Below, in pieces: positions 11,001-22,600 of a stretch of 51,553 nt of DNA. Each line of letters opens with the position of its first letter. Positions within the stretch are counted from its first letter, which is position 1. This DNA is from Polytrichum commune (lineage: Eukaryota; Streptophyta; Polytrichopsida; Polytrichales; Polytrichaceae), in NCBI GenBank assembly GCA_950295325.1, contig OX485803.1, positions 30,506,001 to 30,557,553 of the forward strand, read 5' to 3'. The position numbers and the translations under genes are program-made. The notes beneath the pieces are model-generated. The model did not search any database, was not told the origin of the DNA, and saw only the letters and a list, made by a program, of their open reading frames with translations.

Positions 11001-12900
11001 TTTTCATACCACATATGAACTAACATGAGTGTAAGAAGGGTTATTATTTGAGGCATTAGTATGCATAAGGGAGAGGTATTAGTTTTTTATAGTTTGTATA
11101 TCTAAAAAGATTATTAAGAATTTTGAAGTAAAGGCTTGTAGATGTACAAAAGGGGACCCTAAGGTTTAGAGAAAACAATGATAATAGATGTATTAGTTTA
11201 ATCCAATTCACATCATCCATTGTTGTCATATGATAATATTCACCAATGACTACCTCGTCCATTCTTGTTAGAGTTTGCATTTGGGTTCTACATTTTCACA
11301 AATTGAGTTTTGCTCTCTGGATTGTGGCTAAGTTATTATGCTAATGTCTTTGTTTGTTTGATGCAATTGTTGTTACATGCTATGAATGAAAAAAATGCTC
11401 AATGACTTTCTCATTGGAAAGTACAAGTGGATTTTATATGTAATAAAGGCTTATTTAATCATACATTATATTTTGTATATGTATCAAAGGCACTTATTCA
11501 CATTAAAATTGAAAAGCTTAGTATAAGTACATGAGTTTGTTTTCTAGCATGCCATTAGCACGTATAAATTTATTTTTCTCTATAAACTTCTTGTATATAA
11601 GGGGCTTAATTTCATAATGACCACACACATCATTTAGGTTTCCAATGAAAAGCCCACCCCCCTGGCTCTATTGTGATGAAGAGTTGGTACTTTCATGGGC
11701 ATGTATTCAAAGTTTGGCATTTGTAAGCGTTTTTCTTGGTAGTGAGATGCAATGCAAGGCTAAATGTTGTTACTTGGATGAATTAAAGTACTCATGTGAG
11801 AAGTCTTCAAAAGGGCCTTGGGCTAATAAATGTTAGAGTAAACTACTTCCCCCCTAGAATTCATATTACCCTATTTCTTTCTACAAAACTAGATGGAACA
11901 TTATCTATCCCATGTGCATATTTTGTAAGCCAAAGCTTGACTAAAATACCCTTAAGTACACCCATGTGGCATAACAGAGACTATGTTGACTTCGAACATT
12001 CATGCAATGTTCAACAAGAAACAAGGAGATTTGATGACCACATTCTTTTTCCTCTTGAGTGTGAGCTTTGGAAGGTAGGACGTATGCCTACCCTATCACT
12101 TGGTAAAACAAGATTAGGGTAAGGAAAAACAGGCTCCCATTCACATCGGTGCAAATAAAAAGCACTGATGTTATTTTTATGTTATGATTATCTAGGCATT
12201 TGTTAATTTGAACTTTTGTGCTAATTTAGTCAGGTTGATTTGATGTGGTCCACATCATAGGACACAACAATAATCTATGTCTTGGGAGATATTAGTTGTA
12301 GTGTAGTGTGTGATATCACATATCTCCAATTTAAAGTACATGTATGGTAGATGTATGGTAGATGGTCTTAATTGTTACTTTTTTTCCGACTAGCCCACTT
12401 CTCCTAGGACATGAAACATGCAATTAATATAAGAGTGGTAGCAAATTCAAATCAAGAATGTAGCCAATTTCCTCATGATTTATGAACCTCATATGAATTT
12501 CCATTATCAAAGTGAAGATTTTCATGCTCATTAAATGGTCATATAATAGGTCTCCCCCAATTATGTTGACAATATCTGCATTACATGCTAATAACCAACG
12601 ATGAATATAACATTCCCACACAGCAAACGCATCCTCTATGCCTCCTCTATGCTGAGGTGTGGACTAGGTCATTTCAGGCTCCCTTGTGACACACTATGGA
12701 CATGTGTGAAGGCAACTAATGTTTCCCACTTACCACTCTGATCATTAGGGTGTTGATGCCAACCTCTCTTCCGTCCATCGTAAAAGCCCGGGAGATTATT
12801 TTTCCTTTGTTATCTTGGGAAGATTATGAACCGAGACCTTTGGGTTACAAGGGTTTCTCCCAAAACCGGTTGCTTATGCAGGTTGTATATGTAACCACTA
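8097..12900. other. AT-rich intergenic sequence without a supported gene
   Basis: Short reading frames here lack recognisable domains, splice context or codon bias. About 9440-9490 (around GGGCGCCTCTACTC) matches, in inverted orientation, the stretch at about 44937-44990, marking another low-copy dispersed repeat. Confidence 0.55.
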
Positions 12901-13263
12901 GGGTAAGTGCGCCATTGACCGAACGCAGCCCACGGACCGCACAGCCATTGCACAGTTTTCAATCATGAGAACTCTCGCGGGAACTTCGGGAACGTTCAGG
13001 GAATTTCGGAGAGAACGTGAATGTACAGGTACCGCACACTATGCGGTGAAGGGCTCACTAAGCTCTTGAGATCCACCTGTGTATGTTTGGATTCAATTTG
13101 TGATAGCTTTCACAAATCAAAATATCTTTCATTTTTATTTTTTTTGTAAGAGAATCCTCACTTCACAATTAACAATCCTTCAAAATTTGAAACAATTTAA
13201 GCTTGTAAATTTGTACTTACAAGGATTTGAAGATTGATCGTGCGGTCATTGGCGCACTTACCT
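12901..13263. mobile_element. TIR element (MITE) with TA target duplication
   Basis: The left end GGGTAAGTGCGCCATTGACC and the reverse complement of the right end AGGTAAGTGCGCCAATGACC match at 18 of 20 positions. TA dinucleotides flank both ends (12899-12900, 13264-13265), as in Tc1/mariner-type (Stowaway-like) insertions. It is 363 bp long with no coding capacity, so it is non-autonomous. Confidence 0.75.
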
Positions 13264-13969
13264 TAGATTCCCCTGAATACAATAACCTGGATCCTGATAT
13301 GGTAGCCTACATCTAAAAAACTCTCTGAGCTTTTTTCGAAGCAGAAGTTTCTTTCACTACAGATTTCTCTAGGTTGGCACTCTGGTGTTTTCTTGGAGCT
13401 ACATTTTCATCCTTTTCATTGCCACTGCCGCCATTTCTGGTTCAAAAGATTGCACTCCAGAGTGGAGCTCAAAAATCCAAGTGCAACCACATTGTGAGAG
13501 TGTTCTTTCATCTTTGCGAGATCTCATGTCACTTCCTTGACGATGACATCGTCAAGCACAATGACTTTGCATCTCCCGAAGACAGGTAGATAGACATAAA
13601 CCCTGGCTCCTATAGGAACAAGCATGAATGACGAGCTTCTTCATCCGCAAGCTACTGGTCCTTTTTGGGGGTGGGCACATCTCCCGAAAGATTTGTGCAG
13701 CCTGCTCCTGCAGTATTAGCTCAGTCTGTCATCCAAAACATGTTCCCGAGTACATTTTTATCATCCCTTCCAATGCCACTCTGGGATCTTCTAGAAATGG
13801 AGTATGTGAATAAATATAAGTTCACCCCTTCATTCCAAATTTCAGGTTGTATTCACCATGTTTTGGACTTCTACTGGAACTGTTGCTTGTGATATACTTA
13901 CCTAGTAATGGCAAAAGTTAAGTCTTAAAGATCCAAGAGGGCCTAAAGCCCTAGATCGTTGTAGGCTGG
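13264..13969. other. Intergenic sequence, nothing recognised
   Basis: No gene or clear repeat boundary seen. Short overlapping reading frames around 13374-13892 have no recognisable domain. Confidence 0.5.
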
Positions 13970-14054
13970 GGCGAACCAACCCGTACACTGGTTCCTTGGA
14001 GGCAAGGGTTTAGGCATCCAACAAAGAAAGAACGAGTGTATGGGTTGGTTCGCC
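13970..14054. mobile_element. Short TIR hairpin element, family B copy 1
   Basis: An 85-bp segment bounded by GGCGAACCAACCC and its exact reverse complement GGGTTGGTTCGCC. An 11-bp direct repeat GATCGTTGTAG lies just outside (13954-13964 and 14061-14071), though with a few bases between it and the TIRs. A second copy lies at about 50145-50224. Too short to code; probably a tiny MITE. Confidence 0.65.
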
Positions 14055-14194
14055 AAGATCGATCGTTGTAGAGGTTGGACAGGAAACATATTGATGTCAA
14101 GACTAAAGCAGCAAAAAGATAAATATTTCCTTATTTGCAAGTATATAGTAAGATCAGTTGCACCTCATCTATGATTGGAAATTGTAGCTTGTAG

Positions 14195-14326
14195 GCTAAG
14201 GGTTAGTTACCATGTAGACCACTTTGCCCACCAGATTCTAGTGGAAATGTAGATTCCACCTGGCGGCCTCTACATTTCCACTAGATTCTGGTGGGCGAGT
14301 GGCCTACATGGAAACTAACCCTAAGC
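14195..14326. mobile_element. Near-perfect foldback (inverted repeat) just downstream of the myosin stop codon
   Basis: Two arms of about 62 bp (14195-14257 and 14265-14326) are reverse complements with few mismatches. Both ends read GCTAAGGGTTAGTT or its complement, and the loop is under 10 bases. Its position, 110-241 bases past the myosin stop, puts it in or near that gene's 3' UTR, where the RNA would form a long hairpin. The TA next to the ends suggests a Stowaway-like origin, but the target duplication is ambiguous. Confidence 0.8.
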
Positions 14327-14435
14327 ATGTTGGACATTCAGATGAAGACCTCGGCAATAATTTTGTTTTTGAAGGTGGTTACCATATCAAGAATGTGCAT
14401 ATTGATAACCAAAATACATACCCATCGTCATGCTA

Positions 14436-16573
14436 TCAAGGATGGGTTCTCTTTCCCCACCATTTTCGTTTGGATTTTTCAGCTGACTCCAAGTTGCCTA
14501 GCTTCTGGAGCACCAACCTGGTTTCCCGCAGCCGCAATTTGAAGTCTTTTTTCCATGTGGCAAACCTCACATTAAGCTTGCGGAGTTCTTCATCAGGGTT
14601 CAAACTTGCCTCTGAAATCCCCGACTTTACTTCCACCAAGAAGTCTGCATCATCATTGAAAACTTGTGTCCGATGATCAAACTCTCGGACTAGGTGACCT
14701 ACCACTGATTGGCCTTCTTCAAGTTCCCCTTCAGCAAGTCCATATCCTACTTGCATAAAAAGGAAATTAGATAAACCAAGGTTCAAGCCACAAGAACCAA
14801 GTTTCCTTTGGATCACAAAGGTTTTCATTCGCGTCAGTATTTAAGTAAACATGGACAAGTTTCCAATTTGAACTTTTTGATTTACTTCAATATTATTGAT
14901 ACTTCTATTGATACAATTTCAACATGGATTTGAATTTCATGGGAGATGTCTGTATCCTTGATGATTATTGAGGTTTGAACTATAAAAAAAAAATTAACAC
15001 TTTATATGAATATTTAAAAAAAATTGAATCTATATGACCAACTGATAATAAAATTCATAAATTATTCAAAACGTCTATTCTATAAATATTATAATAATGT
15101 CTGCATGTATGCAGTATTACAGGAGGATCCTACCATATATAACTCGGACATGTTATAATTCTAGAATGAGCTTTGGTTCAATTTCACTTAAATATGAATC
15201 ATTCTACCTTGTTGTGAACTTGGTGGCAGGTATTTTCGGGGTGTGAAATTGCAGTCAGGAGTTTTTGCCCCCAGTGTTGCATCATCATCTGAATCAAATC
15301 TATCCTCCTCACTTGGCACCATAGCTTCTTGATAACTTTGTTCGGCCATGGCCTTAGGCTTATCACATGTATGCCAGAGCACTGCATCTGCGGGATGGCT
15401 AATCATGCACTCAGATATTCTATCTTGGAAAATTGTCATTTTCTTCTTCCAAACCACCTGCACAGCGATATGAATCAATAAGATTTTCTAACCCAACAAT
15501 GTCATAACCCGGCCTTTCATTTCCAAAAGTCACTAGGAACATAATGGGAACATAATGTCATGCCTCCAAGGAAAAATGACCTCCCTCCAGGCTTTTTTTG
15601 GAACAGGAGTACACGGGGCAACAAAATGTTTTCGAATCCTAGTGGTAGGACTCTTTCCTAGCCTTTATTACAAAATTGCAAAGTCTTGTAGCAAGTTCAA
15701 AACCAGACAGGTGAAGAAGCCAAGAATTAGTTTACTTGTTTGGATTTTATCTCACCTCCATAGATGACACTTTTAGGTCATATTCCCGCCAGACTGAATC
15801 AAAATGCTGCAACCGATAGCGTAAAGACCTGATCTCTGCGTCCTTCTCCTCTAGTGCTTCCTCCGCTGTTGATGCCCGCCTTTGAAGCTCTACTAGTAAT
15901 GTAGGTTCCACATCTCTAGTTGTATTTTTATTCAGATCGTCCAACTACATCCAACCATCAAGCTCAGGAAATACACAAAACCAACCATACATGATGATTG
16001 CCATCTTCATGATGCATTCATTCCCCTCATAACACTAAGCAGACCTTGTGGTTAACATGATCATTCCACATATCAAATTCAGTTTTTATGCTGCTGCAAC
16101 ATTTCTTCATTCTTCTCTTTTTGTTTTAATGCAAATTTTGCAGAAGGCTTAAAAAGGTTTACGAAAGATAATTTAAGACAAATCCAGCAGAACAATTTCA
16201 AGCCTTGACAAAATTCGAATTCTCTGATACTAATGGAAGACTGATTCATTTAGCACCTCTTTTCGGATACCTGAGCTGAGATTAGTCTTGGTGAACTGAA
16301 GCTGGTTAAGCCTAGGAACTTGGGCAACTCATCAAGCACTTCTGAACTGAGTTCGTCTTCTACAACAACGTTGGCAAATACACTTGGATCTGCATCCACT
16401 TCACCTACATTGCCTTTGGCTTCCTTTTCCTGATGCAGCTTTGTCCGAACCAAAAAGCCCCTAACAACTGCCCAAAAATCACGTTATCATCAGTAATCAT
16501 CACATATGGCCTCATTGAATTTCCGTGCATATTAGGATCTTCAGTTATGAACTCTTACCAGATAATTCAAAAC

Positions 16574-16612
<39 letters not shown>

Positions 16613-19600
16613 ACTGATATATTGTCTATGTGTAGTCCAATGAATTGGGAGAACCGACCGCTAGTTACAGATGAACCAGTTGAGGTTGAAAACTTCAAAA
16701 AATTACCAATTATTTTAGGGGAATCTATGGAATATACCTCAAGATAATAAAGAAAAACCGAAATATCACATCATGTAACCAGTTGGACTTGGAAACACTA
16801 GGATTTTGACCAATTATCCCCAAAAACCTCCCTGGACACTGGTGTAGTCTCTTTTTGGTTATGAAAATTTTGTGTATACTGTAGGGGGTTTAATAAGGAG
16901 ACCCATGCGCATGTGGCTCCCACTCCCAAAGAAGAGTGACCCTAGAGCCTGGGGGGTGCACACATAGTTGATGGACATGTGTGTGTCATGATTAAATTAA
17001 TACCATATGCAAAGTTTTTAGGCCACAAAAAAGGATATACATACAAACTTTGAGGTAAGAAATAGCCTCAAGTATTTACTCAAGTTGGAAACATGGTAAA
17101 TATCGGAACGCCTAACATGTATATGCCCCCAAAACACTATGCCCTCACGATGCCTATAATTTTTAAGGTATGCTTACAAATTACAACTCTTATTGCATTA
17201 GATATAGCCTAGTATATCTACAAAATGAAAACAATACAATACCCTACAGCTGTACATGTATTTTGTATTCCCTACCCTTATAATACTCCTTTTGTGCGCC
17301 CACATGGGTACATACAGCCATTATGTTGTGCACCCCCAGGCCTTTAAGCTAAAGAATAGAACATGTTAGTGTGTACTCTTCTTTGAGTGCCCAGCCGAGT
17401 AGTGCACAAACCTGCTTGCACAAGAATAATCCTCTTTTTCGTTGTAGAATATGCATGACAGGCAGCAGCAGTTTTCATGTTCTTTTGAATGATGATAGCT
17501 GCATTCTTTCTCCTCAATAATGTCCTATATCTTTTCCTGCACAGTGCTCCTCGAACCACTACATACCACATGTGTACGAGCACAGTTCTAAGAAAACGGT
17601 CTTACTGAAGTCCAAATGTCTTTAAGCAAATAGCATTGAGCACATACTTACAAAGTTATTTCCAAGGACACTAAATACCGATATTCGAGATCATAATTTA
17701 GTGGTGTTTATAAGAGGTTTTGAAAGCCAAGTTTGCTATCAACGCTACATAAAGGTATAGATGGTTAACAAACCTGATTAGTGGCAATAAATATTCTTTC
17801 AGATAGCACACTCTTGTTTCAGTGCTCAATGAAAAAGTTGGCTTACTTGATTGTAATAGCATTGTGACCTTCATCAGCTTCTTATACTGCATACGCACCC
17901 TATAACCTTTGTACACCTTTTGAACACAAATAATTCCTTGTACAGTGTGCTGCCTCAGATCCTCCAAGAGTCCAATCTGCACAATACTCTCACGTACACC
18001 ATTGTGCTTTTAAACGCTCAATGCTTATTTGAATCATCAATAATCTAATTACAAGCCTCTTTTTTTGTTAATATCTGCCCCGCTTAGATTATATCTTGAT
18101 GTGAGTTGTCATAGCTAAATTGGTTATCTGATAGACCTTGGACATACTTCGCAAAAGGTTGGATCCACGACTACTTAAAAAGGGATGGGCTCTTCAGGAT
18201 AGCCATCAATTAAGATGCTTAGTATTTCGTGGGCTGAAAAACCACTTCTGATATCAGAAGTACATTCCTAAGTATATGATTATCATGCAATTTTTTAATA
18301 AAATTCCTTTTCATATGCATTTATGAAGACAATGAGACGTTAGCATTCAGCAAATATACAGTCTACATTCAAAGTGCATATATATTCGTAGTAAAGAGAG
18401 ACACGAAAATGATTCTGAAGTACCTGACCAACACGGAAAAATAACTTGGAGATGCCAACTTGGTACATTTCCGGAGCAATTTTAAAGTGTTGTAGAATGG
18501 CGAGACACACATTCAGTATATCCTGCTGGAAAGCCAAGCTTTGGGGCAACAAGAACCCATACCTACAAATCTCCAATCCAGGTGCATGTCGGGATAAAAA
18601 TTGTTACAACTAGGTTATAAGGAAAACGAGACTCATGCATGAGTTTTGGACATACTGAAATTGCATATATGCAGTTCTATCAGCGGGCTCATGATAGTTC
18701 AATGGCAAAAGGTTCACTTCCATGTACACAACGTTCCTATCAGAATGTGATGTCCATTGGCAAAAGCTTAATGCGAACATTTGTGAACATTGTGACATCT
18801 TCCAGCATCAAGAATGAATTTTGATGAGATAGGAGTCACAATGAACCTGTTAGCAAAATTTTGATGGAGATGCCTTGACGGGAAACCAGAGCGGGAGATT
18901 CGGACCACTTCAAGAACACCACAGCATCGCAATTGGTGCATAACAAGGTCCTGTTCAAAAATGTTGGGGAGTTGTACCCTGTTGGGTTTTATGCATCTTA
19001 TAAAGTGAGGTGCTGTATTATCCAGTCTCTGCATCAACTTATTCAATTGACCCTGCACTTCTCCAAAGATCAAAACCACCGTTGTTATCATACAGCTCTG
19101 CAAAATGAATTCAGCAAATGCTAGGACTTCTGAATTGAAAAATTAGATCACAAGTTGAAGTGATTCTTTTGTAAGGATGGCATCTGTTTGTGTATATAAA
19201 TTTCAGCTTCTTATTTTACGTTGATGAGTTGACCTGGTGTTTATGAAGGTTTTGAGAATTTTGTTAATACAGCAATGGTCAACTTCGATACACACATGTT
19301 AAAGAATTCAATGTTTGTGGAATTTTCCTTGTAGCAAATACATATCCAAATCATGTTCAGCACCTGTGCAGAAGACTGTCAACTCATGTTGACTATTTGA
19401 TAGTATTGGCTCTTAGATTGTACAGTTAACTGCAGGGAAGTTATGCTTGCAAATCGAAGAATATATGTTACACATGCAAGCTACCTTAAACTTGGTGGCC
19501 ACACTTTGTTTTGTCTCCGAACCCACTGATCGTGGTGTAAGGCTGCTAACACTTTTCTGCACCGCTTCTCCTATAGACTTTGCGAAAAACTTTGGTAATG

Positions 19601-22600
19601 CAGAGTCACAAGAGCCCAGCAGCTCCAGCAGGTCTGCATGTAGCAAGTCCCTGTTTTTCTCAAGGAAACCACTAGTATCGTACAAAACCTGTGAGCAATT
19701 TTAGGGCATTAAAATGAGTTTCAAACATTGTACATCCTCTAACATTCAATAGCTGCAAATATCAATGATTAGGACAAGCAACATGTGATCTTTACTTGTT
19801 CATTGTCCCGTAAGGTGTAGGTCAAGACTTGGTTCAAGAGAGGATCTGAAAATCAATTTTGCGTGGGTGGAACTCATTGGATGCGTTTCTAAGGGCCACT
19901 TTACACTATGGCCAAGGACTGTAGCCTGTGACCATGAAATTGTAAGTTCCCTTCAAACTCATCCGAAGACCATACCATGGAAAAGTGAAATTGAAAAAAA
20001 ATATTAGTCATGGGCTTTCAAGTGTGGTGTAAACCAATTGCTATTCCATTACCATCCTATTCGCGTGGGCCCTTCTACACAATCAGTTATAATAACTCAA
20101 GGATTGTGAGATTAAGTTTGAAGTGTCATGGCCTCCCGATTTTATGTTAGATCCACCTCTTTGAGGTGGAGTTGACGCAAAATGCGGTAGACCCTGAAAT
20201 ATTATCCAATGCATGCCATGTAGGACTCCGTGTAGGTTTTGCATCCCTTCAAACGTCCTTGATCCCTTAGCCCCTCCAGCTCTTTTGGAAATTGAAGATG
20301 AACAAATCGGCCAAGAGTTGGCATTTTCCACCAATGAATGATATTAGATATCAATACCAAGGGGCCCTCAAGCTCTAATATAAAGTGCCCTTAAGGTATT
20401 GAGGCCTTAAAGTAGCACCTTCCTTTTGGCAACACCTATTTTGATACCTTAAGTTGTCAACAAGTGAGTGCAATGGTGCCATCAAGCAAGTCATTGTTAA
20501 ATGCGATTAATTTTATGTGTTACTAAGTATACGATAGCACCACTTTGAACCTTTCATAATGGCGTAAGAAGAATGCAAGAACGCTTTTAGAAAAACACCA
20601 ACTTTGACCAATAACAATGGCTAATTAGGGATCTATATGCTCAATGAGGCGGTATAAGAAGTGATCCACAAAAGGGGGATGACACCTTCATTTAATAGAA
20701 GATCCTCACCCACAGGGAGGTTAATTTTGTGGTGATTCTCACTTAGCAATCCAACATCAACAGACCCCCCTAGTGAAGTGTAAAAGGCTCTTTCCTTAAG
20801 ATGACTTTGCAAATTTCTGTAGGTTACATATGAATTTTTTTTTTTTAAGATTTTTTTTTTGTAGACTTGTATAGATTTTCTAATCTATGATATTGTTTTG
20901 TAAAATTTCCAACCTACTTAGCCTTCCTAAAATAGCAAAAAGTTCTTAAAGTGTCGCTTTAAGGATTCAGTACCTTGACACAGGAAGTCAATGAAGCAAT
21001 ATGAAGATTATCTTGCCTAACATACATCTCAAATAGGAGAAGAGAATAATTTTTTGGCTTTCAACCTGAACTAGATTTTTCACAGGTAAGATAAGAGAAA
21101 ACTTAATTGGTGATGATGTGACTTCTGAAGGAAATTTTCAGGATCAATAGGAAATTTCCCTCTAACATAATAACCTAAGTCTGCCAACAATAAAAGACCC
21201 CTTGTTACACCACAATAAAAACATGAGAACTCTAGTACCTCTCCAGCATAGTGACAAACTCGGAAAGCCCGGTTTCTTTCTCCTTTGAAGCAAGCGTTTC
21301 CCTTCAGGTGTTCCTCCAGCTTGCAAGCAAGTGTGGCATTGGTAGCTCTTGGAAATGTGCACTCTTCATCGAGCAGCGAGATTAAACCTAATGGCCTCTA
21401 CAATAAGAAAGTCCCACATACAATCAGCAACCCTTTATTTTCATTCATCCTATTAAAAACTCCATTCAGCCGATAATGGGAAAAATGTAGGACTGAAATC
21501 CAGTAATAAAACAGTTCCTAATATTTTGGCTTTTTAGAAGAAGATTTGAGAACGTTTTGATTTGACTGGGTTGATCTGGAGCAATAGACACATACAGTCT
21601 TTCAGCATTTGATATTTTGCAAGTGATGTGTTAGTACGTGGGTTTGCACGTCCAATTGGATATGGACTAATTCAAAAGAAATTTGTGGCCCTAGTTGAAA
21701 GTGTTAAGAAGTGCTTATCGTCCAATCATGACCATCACCTTTTCAATAAGGTCTAGGCATTCTTGATTGTCATCAAATTCAACTCTTGTCCAGTCAATTC
21801 CTTCAGCTTTGTATTCCTGCAATTGCACAATTGTGAGTTAGTGCACCACAAAGGCATGCTCACATCACTTGTCTGTACGAAGATAAGTTCGTGAAGAATA
21901 TCACACCATGTTCTAATGTTAACCACGATGAATACATATCATTATAGAATCAACGAAGCTTGTGTGGTTCTACTGTCATTTCCAATATTTTTAGACTATG
22001 GCTGTTCTTACGAGAATTTCAAAGCATATATGGACATAATATTACTGAAACACTTTCCAATTCATGCAGTTCAATGTCTGCAATGTCACATACTACCTCT
22101 TGCTCAAGCTTAAACAGGTGACGGTTGAAATGTTGCTGCAATCTCTCATTAGCAAAGTTTATGCACAACTGCTCAAAACTGTTTTTCTGGTACCAATTCC
22201 AGGGTAGTTAGATTCTCCTACAAGTGTCAGAAAGAATGCCAATATATCCATGTTGGTGCAGAGAATATGTCTCTACATGATTCTGAGAACTTTGAATTAT
22301 TAGACACTGTGAACCCAGTTGTAGCAGAAACCTTGAATGACACATATGAATGTGAATGATGCATATAGCTTGTATTTGACCCACTTACAAACCATCAGCA
22401 CCATCTGGTCACCCCTCAGCGTGAAGCATCGTATTTAGGAAACCCCTAACAACTTCAGGACAGAATTCAAGTTCTGGGCCAAGTGAAATTTTACTGATGC
22501 TAGGGACTAAAATCAAAGTAAAATGCACGATGAGAATCTCAATGATTATGTAGAAAGGTTTGCGAGGCCCATCCCAAACTTCAATGAATCGATCTTTGGT

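Larger units (their letters stand above)
14436..22186 (-). other. Myosin VIII exon map, exons 14-25
   Basis: Exons in transcript order: 14, 22097-22186; 15, 21739-21816; 16, 21239-21397; 17, 19485-19688; 18, 18847-19052; 19, 18424-18562; 20, 17847-17976; 21, 17412-17558; 22, 16271-16467; 23, 15756-15944; 24, 15208-15457; 25, 14436-14746 (stop TGA at 14436-14438). Intron 16 is the longest (1550 bases). The last acceptor is a tandem AAGTAG, so exon 25 could also start at 14749 and add one residue. Exons 14-19 finish the motor, 20-22 hold the IQ motifs, 23-24 the coiled coil, and 24-25 the tail. Confidence 0.85.
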
